From assembly GCF_007859955.1 (NCBI RefSeq), contig NZ_SJPR01000001.1, positions 1,865,590 through 1,929,589 of the forward strand: a DNA stretch of 64,000 nt, in the 5' to 3' direction. The DNA comes from Botrimarina colliarenosi. GTDB lineage: Bacteria; Planctomycetota; Planctomycetia; Pirellulales; Lacipirellulaceae. The notes under the pieces were generated by a model. It saw nothing but the letters and a program-made list of their open reading frames with translations. It was not told the DNA's origin and ran no database searches. Below are positions 19,725 to 29,050 of this stretch, piece after piece. The first letter of the stretch is position 1; each line of letters starts with the position of its first letter. Position numbers and translations under genes: made by a program.

Positions 19725-22700
19725 GTCCAGGTCGGGTCACAACGATCGCTAAAGTCGCCAGCATGCACGCGGCGGTCGGCTCCGGCACGGCGACGTTGGC
19801 GACCGACGCGTTGCTGGCGGGCACGGTGGCGCCGAAGTTCGTCCGCCACAGATCGTACTGGGCCGCGCCGATCACGCCGCCAGCGGTGTCGTTGGCTAAC
19901 GTCCCTGCCGGGGCGCCTTCGCTGTCACGCCACACGGTGTAGTCCGCTGCGTCGACGACGCCGTCGTTCGTGAAGTCGCCCGGCAGGTTGCTGACCGCCA
20001 TCAGGACGACCTCGTTCGGGGCGCCATCGACCAGGGCGAACTTGGCTCCGTCCGGCCCGCCCAACGAGAGATTGTTTTCCAGTTCCCCGGCGGTGAGCAC
20101 CGTGAAGGTCTCGTTCCAGGCGGGCGAGTAGCCCGGTTCGAGGGTGATCTCGAGAACGCCATCCAGCGAAGCGGCGCCCGAGACAGCAAGCAAGTCGTGG
20201 GCCCCGTCGCCCAGGTCGAGTCGCAACGCGGCGCCGGCGTCCAAGCTGAAGTCTCCCTCGACCGACAGCGTCTCTCCCATGAGCATCGCGACATCGTTCA
20301 GCGGGTTGCTCAGGTCGACGCCCGACGCGTAGTTCAAGTCGTCGATCTGCACCGCGTTGTCTTCGCTCGACGCGCCCGCCAGCGCGAGCACCTCTCGCAA
20401 CGCCCCCGTCGTTCCGTTTCTGAAACTCAAGGGAGACGTATTGATGCGGTTGGCGGCCGTGGCGTCGGCGCCATCGGAAGTGAGATAAAGGTCATAAACA
20501 TCGTTCGCCTGGTCGACCACCATCCAAACGTTGTGCCAAGCGTTGGCCGCCAACCGGTTGGAAGATGTTGCGATGAACCCGTCGCCGTCGCGGGCTTCGA
20601 GCGCGAAGCCGCGGGCGCTAACCCCCGCCGACAGTCTGACTTGCGCCTCGTAGTCGTCGTAATTGACGTCGCCGGTGCTTGCTTGATCTCCCAGCCCAAT
20701 GCTGTGGTCGGGCGTGACCGTGGCGGAGTTGAAACGGAAGAAGAACGTGGCGGTCTCCCCTTCGGCGATCACGGCGTCGGCGGCGAGTTCGCGGGAAACG
20801 CCCCGGCTCCCCCCCGCCCAGCCGTAGCCGAGCGTCTGGTTGTCGCCGTCGCTCTCGATGGCGGCGAAGGTGGTGTCCTGGTGGGCGGTCCAGGGGGGGC
20901 TCGCCACGTCGCGGACGTCGCCGGTCGAGTAGCCTTCGAAGTCGTCGATCAAGAGATGCGGCGTGACGAGCGGCAGCCCCGCAGCGCCGACTCGGACCAC
21001 GGTCCCAGAAGCCGCCATCAAGCCGCCGCGGACGACGCCGTGACCGCCGAGCAGGCCGTCGCCCGTGAGCGTGGTCCCGCCCGAGCCGGTGGCGCCATCG
21101 ACGATCAGCGACCCAGCCGACACGGTGGTGGCTCCGCTGTAAGTGTTTTGCCCCCGCAAGGCCCACTCACCGGCGCCACTCTTTATGATGCCGACGAGCC
21201 CCTGCCCATCTTCAATCGTCCCTTGGACCACGCCATCGCCGGCGCCCTCCAGGGTCAGAGTCCGCCGGCCGCGGGAGCCGCCGCGCAGCGCGACCCCACC
21301 GGCCGACTCCGAGTCGCCCGAAAGAAGGAGGCTCCCGGCGTCGGATCGGATGCGGTACTCCGTCCCGCCCGCTTCGAGGTTGATCGTCCCCGTGACCGTG
21401 TTGTTCCCGCTGTTGTTGACGAGCGCCGCGGTCAGGCTCGTCCGCCCGTTGATGTTGATGTTGTTGGAGATCAAGGTGGAGTTCTCCAGCTCGACCCGGG
21501 CGGTCGTGCTGTTCCCGCCCGACCCGATCACCACCACGCCGCCAAGTCCGAAGGCGTTGCTGCCCCGAGCCCGAGCGACCGCCGGGCCTTGAGCCCCCGA
21601 GTCGATAATCGTATCGCCACGGTAGCTATTGTCGCCGTCGAAGCTGATGATCCCGGGCCCATTGATCTCGACCGCTCCGGCCCCCATCGCGTTGCCGGAG
21701 AGCACCAAGGGGTGCGCGGACTCGTTCGTTAGGTTGAGGCCCCCCGCGAACTCGAGGTCGGCCTGCACTTCGTGCGAAACCGAACTCGACGCCGCAACGT
21801 TGATAGCGGGGTGTAAGCCACCGTTATTGCCGTACCCAAGAACGAGACGATCGCCTGCGCCACCGAACTGGTACCGCGTGTCGCCGTCGAGATTCATCAC
21901 GCTCAGTGTGCGCCGGCCGGACCAGTCGATGTTTTGCTCGGTCGCGCCAACGGTGTCGAACGAGGAGGTCACGCCGCCGAGGTTAGGAGAGCCGTTCGTC
22001 CAATTATTTCCGTCACTCCACGAAACGTTGGTGGCTCGGCCGGTATAGCCCCAATCGGAAGTCTTGCCGCTGGCCTGCTTCCACACCCGCACGAAATCGA
22101 CCTTCATCTCGTCGGTATGCCCGACCGGCCATTCGGAGGTGTTCGGCGTGCCGGGCCAGCCCCCCACCGCGTAATTGAGGATCAGGTACATCGACTCCAT
22201 CTGGGCGATCGCGGCGTCCTGGCCGAACTCGCTGACACGGGCGCCGTCGAAATAGAAGCCCACCCAGTCGTCTTCGCGCCACTCCATCCCGAAGGTGTGG
22301 TAAGTGCCGCCGAGATCACCGGTGCTGCCCGGGTTGACCTTCCCGGCGCCGGCAGAGTTGCCGCCGCTCGTGTTCCTGTAATGGAAGGCGGTGTGGTACT
22401 CGTCTTGCGCGTAGCCGCTGCCGGCGGCGGTGTCGATCGGATACTCCATGATGTCCGCCTCGGGCGGCCAGCCGTTGTAGAGTCCCCAGAAGGCGGGCCA
22501 AGAACCGGGCGTGTCAGGCAGCCGGATGCTGGCCTCGATGTAGCCGCTCGAGAAGGTCTGCTTCGTGTATCCGGTTGAGACCGTGCCGGAGGTGAAGTCC
22601 GCGCCCGAGCCGGTGCGGCGGGCCGTGAGTGTCATCGTGCCGTCGCCGAGGCCGACGTTGTCGGGGCTCATGACGGCGTCGTGATTGTGGGTCGTACCCC

Positions 22701-22878
22701 ACGGATAGTTGTAGCTCCACTTGGTGGTGTCGAGCGCGTTGCCGGAAAAGTCGTCGCCCCAATGGTACTGCCAGTTCCCACTGGGCAGCTGCGCCGTCGC
22801 CGGCGCGGGAAGAAGCGAGGGGGCCAGGAGCGCGCTCACAACGAGGCAAGCTCGGGATCGGTACAAAATATTTGTCAC
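19714..22878 (-). CDS. GH16 glycoside hydrolase with autotransporter-type beta repeats, dockerin-like and PEP-CTERM ends
   Basis: Modular exported enzyme of about 1054 residues. A signal peptide (about 1-30) leads into a GH16 domain (31 to about 275: YHWGDDFSGNALDTTKW, GYIEASIRLPDTPGSWPAFW) with catalytic motif EADIME at 140-145 (nucleophile Glu140, acid/base Glu145). Next come passenger-type beta-strand repeats (SFDGDNSYRGDTIIDSGAQG, LRGQNTYSGATTVSAGSL), a lectin-like beta-sandwich, a dockerin-like motif (DFTNDGVVDAADYTVWRDSE) and a PEP-CTERM tail (VPEPTAACML...). The substrate (laminarin, agar, carrageenan or mixed glucan) cannot be told from the motif. GTG 22878 gives a normal signal peptide; the frame is open up to 23040. 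It is convergent with the pectin operon and so separately transcribed. Confidence 0.88.
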   Translation of the reverse strand: MTNILYRSRACLVVSALLAPSLLPAPATAQLPSGNWQYHWGDDFSGNALDTTKWSYNYPWGTTHNHDAVMSPDNVGLGDGTMTLTARRTGSGADFTSGTVSTGYTKQTFSSGYIEASIRLPDTPGSWPAFWGLYNGWPPEADIMEYPIDTAAGSGYAQDEYHTAFHYRNTSGGNSAGAGKVNPGSTGDLGGTYHTFGMEWREDDWVGFYFDGARVSEFGQDAAIAQMESMYLILNYAVGGWPGTPNTSEWPVGHTDEMKVDFVRVWKQASGKTSDWGYTGRATNVSWSDGNNWTNGSPNLGGVTSSFDTVGATEQNIDWSGRRTLSVMNLDGDTRYQFGGAGDRLVLGYGNNGGLHPAINVAASSSVSHEVQADLEFAGGLNLTNESAHPLVLSGNAMGAGAVEINGPGIISFDGDNSYRGDTIIDSGAQGPAVARARGSNAFGLGGVVVIGSGGNSTTARVELENSTLISNNININGRTSLTAALVNNSGNNTVTGTINLEAGGTEYRIRSDAGSLLLSGDSESAGGVALRGGSRGRRTLTLEGAGDGVVQGTIEDGQGLVGIIKSGAGEWALRGQNTYSGATTVSAGSLIVDGATGSGGTTLTGDGLLGGHGVVRGGLMAASGTVVRVGAAGLPLVTPHLLIDDFEGYSTGDVRDVASPPWTAHQDTTFAAIESDGDNQTLGYGWAGGSRGVSRELAADAVIAEGETATFFFRFNSATVTPDHSIGLGDQASTGDVNYDDYEAQVRLSAGVSARGFALEARDGDGFIATSSNRLAANAWHNVWMVVDQANDVYDLYLTSDGADATAANRINTSPLSFRNGTTGALREVLALAGASSEDNAVQIDDLNYASGVDLSNPLNDVAMLMGETLSVEGDFSLDAGAALRLDLGDGAHDLLAVSGAASLDGVLEITLEPGYSPAWNETFTVLTAGELENNLSLGGPDGAKFALVDGAPNEVVLMAVSNLPGDFTNDGVVDAADYTVWRDSEGAPAGTLANDTAGGVIGAAQYDLWRTNFGATVPASNASVANVAVPEPTAACMLATLAIVVTRPGRRR

Positions 22879-23307
22879 GAGGGGCGTCGCCTTGATAAGT
22901 CTTCTCTGCTCCAAGCCGCACCCCACCGAACGGGGACTGCCGCGGACCTCCCAGTATAAGCAAAGCGGACGGGCGCCGTAGAGCGATGGGGAGAACGTTT
23001 TCCGTGTAAGTCCTGGCTTTCGTGGGGGGGGTTTTTGCACACCGGCGACGGCCGCTTCGTCGTCTGCGGCGTTTCTGCCGACCCGCCCTGGGCCGGGCCC
23101 ACAGGCAAGGCGACTCGATCGCCTAGTAAACCGTTACAAACGGCGCCATAGAGCGGCCGTCCGATCCCCTCCCGGATTCGGAATAAGGCGATCTTCTCCG
23201 ATCGAACCAAGCAGCATCCAACACCGGCCGCCGCACAACTCGTCCCCCGCGCGCAAGACCGCGCAGCGGGTCAGGCGGTCGTTTTCTCATTTGGCAAGGA
23301 GAACGCC
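22879..23307. other. Intergenic region between divergent genes
   Basis: It lies upstream of both the GH16 gene (minus) and a DUF1559 gene (plus). AAGGAG at about 23298-23303 is the ribosome binding site of the plus gene. The minus-strand frame is open through its left part but has no family-like residues. Nothing else recognisable. Confidence 0.5.
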
Positions 23308-24315
23308 ATGCGTCGGGAACGTTGCGGCTTTACTCTCGTCGAGTTGCTAGTTGTGATTGCAATCATCGGAGTCCTGGTTTCGCTGTTGCTACCGGCGATC
23401 CAGTCCGCACGCGAGTCGGGGCGCCGCACCGCTTGCATGAACAACATGCGACAGCTCGGATTGGGCGTGATTTCGTACGAGGGTCTGTTCGGCCGCTTCC
23501 CGGGGCTGTTCGACGAGCTCGACACCACGCGGCTGTCGGAAAACTCGGGAGAGCTCTACATGACGTGGGCGGTCGAGATGATGCCGTTCTGCGAGCGGCA
23601 GAAGCTGTACGATCGCTACGCCGAGGGGCTGACGCCCGACAAGTACGTCGAGCTGATGACGTGCCCCAGCGACGACGGCAAGCATGGCGCTCCGGCGGAG
23701 AACTCGTACGTGGCGAACGGCGGAAGGCTCGGTTCGGTCGAGGTCCAGAAGACCGCCAATGGCCCCTTCCTCAATCGTGCGGCGACGCCCAGCCTGGCGA
23801 TGCGTGAAGGGCACTGGGTCGATGGCCGCGAGTACACACTGGCCTTCAGCGAGAATACGGACGCCCTCCGCTTCGACGTGGCCGCGTGGAGTGGCTTTGG
23901 AAAGTCCGGCGGGATCGACCCCGAAAAGTACCCGATTCACCGCAAGTACTTCCCCGATGATCGAACTTGGAGCCCGGTCTTCTTCTGGGTCGACTCAGAG
24001 CCAGTCGAGCAGCAGATCATTAATGGCGCAACGGAGGAATGCCGGACACCGAAGTGTTTCTGCGACTTTGCCAGCCGCTTACGACTGAGCAGCGATTGCG
24101 ACACCGACCACGAGTGGGAGCGCTCGCGTAGCTGGCGGGCCCGGCCCAAGAGTCGCCATCCTAACGGCGTGAACATCGTCTTCGGCGGGGGCCGGGCGTC
24201 GTTCGTCTCCGAGGCGATCGACTACAAGCTCTGGCGCGCGCTGATGACGCCTTCGGACGAGCAATCGGATTCGCCGTACCGCGACATCCTGCTCGACGAC
24301 AACGACCTGCCGTAG
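23308..24315 (+). CDS. DUF1559-type pseudopilin-like protein, variant C-terminus
   Basis: A protein of 335 residues beginning [20 protein letters not shown], then [21 protein letters not shown], the prepilin-like signal and helix of the family. The C-terminal hallmark is altered: [12 protein letters not shown] aligns with H-X9-DG but has Gly in place of Asp. The mid region ([40 protein letters not shown]) is family-like. A good ribosome binding site (AAGGAG) precedes ATG 23308. It ends 4 bp from the convergent ABC transporter gene. Function unknown; probably envelope-located. Confidence 0.88.
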   Translation: MRRERCGFTLVELLVVIAIIGVLVSLLLPAIQSARESGRRTACMNNMRQLGLGVISYEGLFGRFPGLFDELDTTRLSENSGELYMTWAVEMMPFCERQKLYDRYAEGLTPDKYVELMTCPSDDGKHGAPAENSYVANGGRLGSVEVQKTANGPFLNRAATPSLAMREGHWVDGREYTLAFSENTDALRFDVAAWSGFGKSGGIDPEKYPIHRKYFPDDRTWSPVFFWVDSEPVEQQIINGATEECRTPKCFCDFASRLRLSSDCDTDHEWERSRSWRARPKSRHPNGVNIVFGGGRASFVSEAIDYKLWRALMTPSDEQSDSPYRDILLDDNDLP

Positions 24316-24319
24316 GGCG

Positions 24320-26317
24320 TCACGCGCTCTCTAGCAGCGGCGAGCAGCAGAGCCGGCGGAACATGTCGCAGCGGCCCTCGAGCTCATCGGCCGTGCCGAC
24401 GTCGAGAATCCGGCCGTGTTCCATCACCACGATGCGGTCGGCCAGCGTCAGCGTGCTGGGGCGGTGCGTGATGAGCAACGTCGTCCGGTCGCGGGCGAAC
24501 TCGGCCAGCGTGCGCTGGATGAGTTGCTCGCTCTCCATATCGATCTGGCTAGTCGCCTCGTCGAGAATCAGGATCTCGGGATCACGGAGGATCGCCCGCG
24601 CCAGAGCGATGCGCTGACGCTGCCCTCCCGATAGACGTCCACCGCCAGGCCCGACGGGAGTCTCGTAGCCGTCGGTTAGCCGCTCGGTGATAAACGTATG
24701 GGCGTGCGCCCGACGTGCCGCCTCGACAATCTCTTCGCGCGACGCGCCCGGACGTCCGAACGCGATGTTCTCAGCGACGGTGTCCGAGAGCAGCAGCGCC
24801 TGCTGCGACACGATGCCGATCCGTTTGCGAATGTCTCGCAGGCGGGCGTCGCGGAGGTCGAGGTCGTCGAAGAAGACGGCGCCCTCGCAGGGGTCGTAAA
24901 GCCGTGACGGGAGCGATAGCAGCGTGCTCTTGCCGCAGCCGTTGGGCCCGACGAACGCGATCGTCTCACCACGGTGGATTGTCAGATTGATCCCTTCGAG
25001 GCTCAACCGATCGCTGGTGTACTGGAACGAAACGTTCTCGAACCGCATGGTCCGCCAAGTCGTGGGGATCGCCCGCGGGGTCTCGGGGTCGGTAATCGAG
25101 GGCTGCCGATCGAGCACCTCATAAACGCGCTCGCTCGAAGCGACGGCGCTCTGGATGACGTTGAAGACGCCCGACAGTCGGCGCGCCGGGTCGCCCATGC
25201 CGGCGAGCATGGCGAAGAACGCGGTCATCTGCCCGTGCGTCAGCGGCGTATCGCTGATCGGGACGCCCAGCAGGTGCGTCTGCTGATTGAGCACCAAGTA
25301 GCCGCCCGAGACGGCGCCGACAATGACCATCGCGACGCCGACGTTCTCCGTCAGCGGGCTTGAGAGCGAGTCGTAGAACGCGATCCGCATCTGCCGCGCA
25401 TAAAGCTGCTTGAGGCCTTTGTGAAACCGCGAGCGTTCGGCCGATTCACGCCCGAACGAGCGGATCAGCCGCACGGCGCCGAGCGTTTCGGTCAGGGACT
25501 CGTAGACCCCCGACAGTTCCTCCATCGCCCGGCGGTTGGCCCGCTTCAGGGCCTTGCCGAGCCAGTTGATCAGGATCACCGCCCCGGGCGCGACAATCAG
25601 CACCAGCAGCAAGAGCCGCCAGCTGAACCACGCGGCGCCGATGGTGCAAGCGAGCATCTTCAGCGGCTCACGCACCGCTTGGCCGAAGACGGTCTGTACG
25701 CCGTTGCCGACGCTATAGATGTCGGTGGTGCAGCGCGCCATGAGGTCGCCACGGCCACGGTCGGTGAACTCGTTCAGATCGAGCCGCAGCAGATGGCGGA
25801 AGTAGTCCTTCCGGATGTCAAAAGCGACCAAGTTTCCTAGCCGCGACACGGCCAGTTGGTTGACGATGCGGAAGGCGTTCTTGATCAGCGTCCCGAAGAA
25901 GACGAACGCGCAGACGACGCCGAGGGTCCCGAATGGCGTGTCGGGGAGCCAGCGCGTCGCCACCGGAATGAAGTCGGCGATGCGGTCGTTCTTCGCCTTC
26001 ATGAGGCGTTCACGTTGCCGCAGGTCGGTCATCTCTTGCGCGAGGCGGAGCGACGTCTCGGGGCCGGAGATCGACATCCGGCGGGCCGCGACGAGCCTCT
26101 GCGAGCGTAGGTCGTCGAGCGATTGCTGACCGGTCTCGACCTCGCGAGCCAGCCAAGTCGGGATGGATTCTCCGTGCATGACCGCGTCGACAACGGGCCA
26201 GACGGCGGCGAGATTCGTCGCCCAAAGCACGGCGACCAGCACCGAGGTGATCCAAACGGCGGTCACTGTGCCCGGGTACCGGGCCGCCAGATGCAGCGCG
26301 CGGCCAAATTGTTTCAT
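24320..26317 (-). CDS. MsbA-type ABC exporter (fused permease and ATPase)
   Basis: A half-transporter of 665 residues that would work as a homodimer in the inner membrane, family of lipid and drug exporters. The permease half spans about 1-390. Between helices 1 and 2 there is an unusually long extracytoplasmic insert of roughly 100 residues, charged and probably coiled-coil (SLDDLRSQRLVAARRM, LRLAQEMTDLRQRERLMKAK). The ATPase half has Walker A GPNGCGKST, signature LSGGQRQRIALARAI, Walker B ILILDEATSQID and a final H-loop (LLITHRPSTL). ATG 26317 is preferred because it opens directly into a typical N-terminus; upstream in-frame starts (26338, 26473) add non-conserved sequence. The substrate is unknown; lipid or glycolipid export is the family default. 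Confidence 0.92.
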   Translation of the reverse strand: MKQFGRALHLAARYPGTVTAVWITSVLVAVLWATNLAAVWPVVDAVMHGESIPTWLAREVETGQQSLDDLRSQRLVAARRMSISGPETSLRLAQEMTDLRQRERLMKAKNDRIADFIPVATRWLPDTPFGTLGVVCAFVFFGTLIKNAFRIVNQLAVSRLGNLVAFDIRKDYFRHLLRLDLNEFTDRGRGDLMARCTTDIYSVGNGVQTVFGQAVREPLKMLACTIGAAWFSWRLLLLVLIVAPGAVILINWLGKALKRANRRAMEELSGVYESLTETLGAVRLIRSFGRESAERSRFHKGLKQLYARQMRIAFYDSLSSPLTENVGVAMVIVGAVSGGYLVLNQQTHLLGVPISDTPLTHGQMTAFFAMLAGMGDPARRLSGVFNVIQSAVASSERVYEVLDRQPSITDPETPRAIPTTWRTMRFENVSFQYTSDRLSLEGINLTIHRGETIAFVGPNGCGKSTLLSLPSRLYDPCEGAVFFDDLDLRDARLRDIRKRIGIVSQQALLLSDTVAENIAFGRPGASREEIVEAARRAHAHTFITERLTDGYETPVGPGGGRLSGGQRQRIALARAILRDPEILILDEATSQIDMESEQLIQRTLAEFARDRTTLLITHRPSTLTLADRIVVMEHGRILDVGTADELEGRCDMFRRLCCSPLLESA

Positions 26318-26621
26318 GGGTCGTCCGTGACGGGGCATGACGCCGTTGCTAGCGGGGCGATCCTTTGCCTCCGCTTGAGGGCCTCGCTTTGTACCAGACC
26401 CTCGCGGCTCGACCAACGGCATCGGCCGAACGCGGCTTGCTAGCACGAACGCCGCCCGCCAACGCCCGGTCACGCCGATGGCGCCGAAAGAGTGGATTGT
26501 TGCGGTCGCGCCGCCGATACCTTCCCCACAGGCGCCCCGCGGCGCGCGGAGGTCGATCGGTCGACCCTTCCGAGATCAAGCGGCGCGGCGACTAGCGGGG
26601 GCCTTTCCGGGGGGGAATCCA
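26318..26621. other. Intergenic region between divergent genes
   Basis: Bidirectional promoter region between the ABC exporter (minus) and a Cys/Gly-rich lipoprotein (plus). A purine-rich GGGGGGAA run just before ATG 26622 serves as its ribosome binding site. No gene, repeat or strong hairpin is seen. Confidence 0.45.
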
Positions 26622-27116
26622 ATGAAGATGCGCTTTGCCGCGTTGGCGGTCGCGCTCGTCGTTTCGAGCGTCGGTTGCACGGCGATCAATTCGTGTGGTC
26701 CAGGCTGCGGCGACGTTCCGTGCCATATCGCCACGTCCCAGCGGGCGCCTCGCGCCACCCTGCTCCAGGGCCGTTGCCCCTCGAGCCACGGGTTCTTCGA
26801 CAAGCTTGGCTGGACCCAGAAGGGTTGCGCCGAGTGTGTCGGCGACGGCTGCGGCGGCGGCTGCGGGATGTTCGGCGCCGGTGATTGCGGACCCGGCGGC
26901 CAGTGTGGTTGCGGGCCCAATGGCTGTGGTCCCGACGGCTGCCTGCAGCACGGTCTGCACGCCCTGTTGGACTGCAATGGCTGCAACAGCTGCGGTGACC
27001 AAAACTACAACTTCAACCCGGGCCCTCCCGGTGGCCAAGTCGCTTACCCGTATTACACGACACGGGGCCCGCGCGACTTCTTGATGTGCAACCCGCCGTC
27101 GATCGGCCCTCGCTGA
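26622..27116 (+). CDS. Cys/Gly-rich putative lipoprotein
   Basis: A small protein of 164 residues with a lipoprotein signal: MKMRFAALAVALVVSSVGC, in which SVGC is a plausible lipobox. The mature part is very rich in Cys and Gly (CGPGCGDVPC, CVGDGCGGGCGMF, CGPNGCGPDGC, CNGCNSCGDQ) and ends YYTTRGPRDFLMCNPPSIGP. The paired cysteines suggest a disulfide-rich or metal-binding surface protein. Similar Cys/Gly-rich small proteins are common in Planctomycetes and have no assigned role. ATG 26622 is chosen for its purine-rich leader and signal sequence. A terminator follows 92 bp after the stop. Confidence 0.8.
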   Translation: MKMRFAALAVALVVSSVGCTAINSCGPGCGDVPCHIATSQRAPRATLLQGRCPSSHGFFDKLGWTQKGCAECVGDGCGGGCGMFGAGDCGPGGQCGCGPNGCGPDGCLQHGLHALLDCNGCNSCGDQNYNFNPGPPGGQVAYPYYTTRGPRDFLMCNPPSIGPR

Positions 27117-27208
27117 TCGTAGGCGCGACTTGAGGCCGAGGGGCTTGAGGGTTTCGGCACGGACGCCGCTCCCTGAAGCCGACAACCTCACGCCTCGAGT
27201 TGGACACC

Positions 27209-27260
27209 AACGCCAGCCACGTGAGACGCACGGAAGCGTCGAGCGCGGCTGGCGTTTTTT
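27209..27260 (+). terminator. Rho-independent terminator after the Cys/Gly-rich lipoprotein gene
   Basis: 10-bp stem AACGCCAGCC/GGCTGGCGTT, with an inner small hairpin (GACGC/GCGTC) in the loop, followed by a T-run and ATTTG on the plus strand. It ends 22 bp before the convergent oxidoreductase gene. Confidence 0.8.
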
Positions 27261-27282
27261 ATTTGAGTTGCTGGCGAGGGAA

Positions 27283-28905
27283 CTAAACCCGGTCGCGCAA
27301 GATCTCGGTCGCGGCGTTCTTGCCGCAGGCGCCCATCACGCCGCCGCCCGGGTGGCTCGCGGCGCCGCACAGGTAGAGCCCCTTGAGCGGCGTGCGGTGG
27401 TCGGCCCAGCCCGCGACGGGGCGGAAGCAGAACAGCTGGTTGGCGTTCATCGCCCCCTGCATGATGTTGCCGCCGGTCAGGCCGTACGTGCGCTCGATGT
27501 CGAGGGGCGAGAGGACCTGGCGGTGCTCAATCGCGCCGGGGACGTTTGGCGCGTACTCGCCGATTTTCGCGACGACGCGATCGGCGAAGCTCTCCTTGAT
27601 GTCGTCCCAGTTGGCGTCGCGCAACTCGTACGGCGCGTACTGGACGAAGCAGCTCAGTAGGTGCTTCCCCGGCGGGGCGATCGTGTCATCGACGCAGGTC
27701 GCCATCGTCGCCTCGACGATGGGTTCCGCCGACGGCCGGCCGAGGCGGGCGTCGTGGTACGCCTGCTCCAGGTAATCGAGCGTCGGCGAGATGTGCATCG
27801 TCCCGTGGTGGTGCGGGGCGACTTCGCCAGGCGCCGTTGGCCGGGCCGTGAAGTTGGGCGGTTCGCTCAGCGCGAGGTTCACCTTCATCGACGCCGACGC
27901 GTAGTCGATGTTCGCCACCGCCGTGCGAAATTCCTCTGGCAGACTCGACGGCTGGAGGAACTTCTGGAACGTGAGGTTGGCGTCGACGCCCGACGCGACG
28001 ATCGGCGCCGACACCGTCGACCCATCGACGAGCGTCACGCCGGTCACCTTGCCGTTGGCTTCGTTGATCGCGGCGACCGGCGCCTCGCGACGGATCTCGA
28101 CGCCGAGCTGCTCGCCGACCTTTGCCAGGGCGGTCGCGAGCCCGCCCATCCCGCCGCGGACATAACCCCACACGCCCCGCGCGCCGCCCGCCTCGCCCAT
28201 CACGTGGTGGAGCAGGACGTAAGCGCTGCCGGGCGAGCTGATCGACGTGAAGGCGCCGATGATCGCGTCGGTCGCGAGCGTCGCCTTGAGCGCCTCGGAC
28301 TCGAACCAGCGGTCGAGGATCGGCCGCGCCGCGCCGGTCAGCAGTTCGACCGCCGCCGGCTGATCCTTGCCGAGCGCCTTGAGCGTGCGGTGGATCTTCC
28401 ACAGCTTGGCGCCGTCGCGGACGCGCTTGCCGAGGCCGATCTTCCGCCAGCTGGCGGGCAGCGGCAGCGGGTCGGGCGCCGACTGGCTGAGCGTCGGCTC
28501 CAGCACCGCGGCGACACGCTCGAGCAACTTCTCGTAGTTCGGGTACGCCTCAGCGTCCTTCGTGCTGAACTTGCCGATCTCCCGCCGGCAAAGGTCGGCG
28601 TCGGGCCCCATCAACAGGCTGCGGCCATCCGGCAGCGGCGTGAAGCTCGACGGCGTCCGCGGCAGCACCGCAAAGCCGTTCTCCTTCAACCGCAGGTCGC
28701 GGATGATGTCGGGCAGGAAGAGGCTGATGACGTACGCGGCGGTCGACACCTTGTAGCCGGGCCACAGCTCTTCGGTCGTGGCGGCGCCCCCAAGGACGTG
28801 GCGGCGTTCCAGCACGACGACCCGCTTCCCGGCCCGGGCCAAGTAGCAAGCGCAGACGAGCCCGTTGTGGCCGCCACCAATGACAATCGCGTCGTAGGAA
28901 CTCAT
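27283..28905 (-). CDS. Phytoene-desaturase-like FAD oxidoreductase (COG1233, PYROXD2-like)
   Basis: Flavoprotein of 540 residues. The N-terminal dinucleotide-binding fold is YDAIVIGGGHNGLVCACYLA followed by VVVLERRHVLGGAATTEE, a CrtI/PYROXD2-type signature. The C-terminal FAD segment is GLYLCGAASHPGGGVMGACG. The middle part (GVWGYVRGGMGGLATALAKV) is also typical of this family. ATG 28905 is chosen because it starts 3 residues before the beta-strand of the Rossmann fold; the open frame to 29151 is upstream noise. The substrate is not evident. No carotenoid genes are nearby, so a carotenoid role is not supported by context. It is divergent from the prolyl oligopeptidase gene. Confidence 0.88.
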   Translation of the reverse strand: MSSYDAIVIGGGHNGLVCACYLARAGKRVVVLERRHVLGGAATTEELWPGYKVSTAAYVISLFLPDIIRDLRLKENGFAVLPRTPSSFTPLPDGRSLLMGPDADLCRREIGKFSTKDAEAYPNYEKLLERVAAVLEPTLSQSAPDPLPLPASWRKIGLGKRVRDGAKLWKIHRTLKALGKDQPAAVELLTGAARPILDRWFESEALKATLATDAIIGAFTSISSPGSAYVLLHHVMGEAGGARGVWGYVRGGMGGLATALAKVGEQLGVEIRREAPVAAINEANGKVTGVTLVDGSTVSAPIVASGVDANLTFQKFLQPSSLPEEFRTAVANIDYASASMKVNLALSEPPNFTARPTAPGEVAPHHHGTMHISPTLDYLEQAYHDARLGRPSAEPIVEATMATCVDDTIAPPGKHLLSCFVQYAPYELRDANWDDIKESFADRVVAKIGEYAPNVPGAIEHRQVLSPLDIERTYGLTGGNIMQGAMNANQLFCFRPVAGWADHRTPLKGLYLCGAASHPGGGVMGACGKNAATEILRDRV

Positions 28906-29050
28906 CAGCGGGGGACCACGGAGCCACGGTGAATCGAGCAGGCCACAGCCTTTGACTGATCGGCAAACTCGACGGCCCTCGTTCCGAATCGGTCGCCGTG
29001 GTTCAATTGGGCGGCTTACAACAGTCGCCCTGCCCTGCCCCGCGCCGCCC

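Noticed and set aside
27283..28905. Phytoene desaturase (carotenoid biosynthesis)
   Set aside because: The sequence is closer to the PYROXD2-like branch, and no carotenoid gene is nearby; annotated only at family level.
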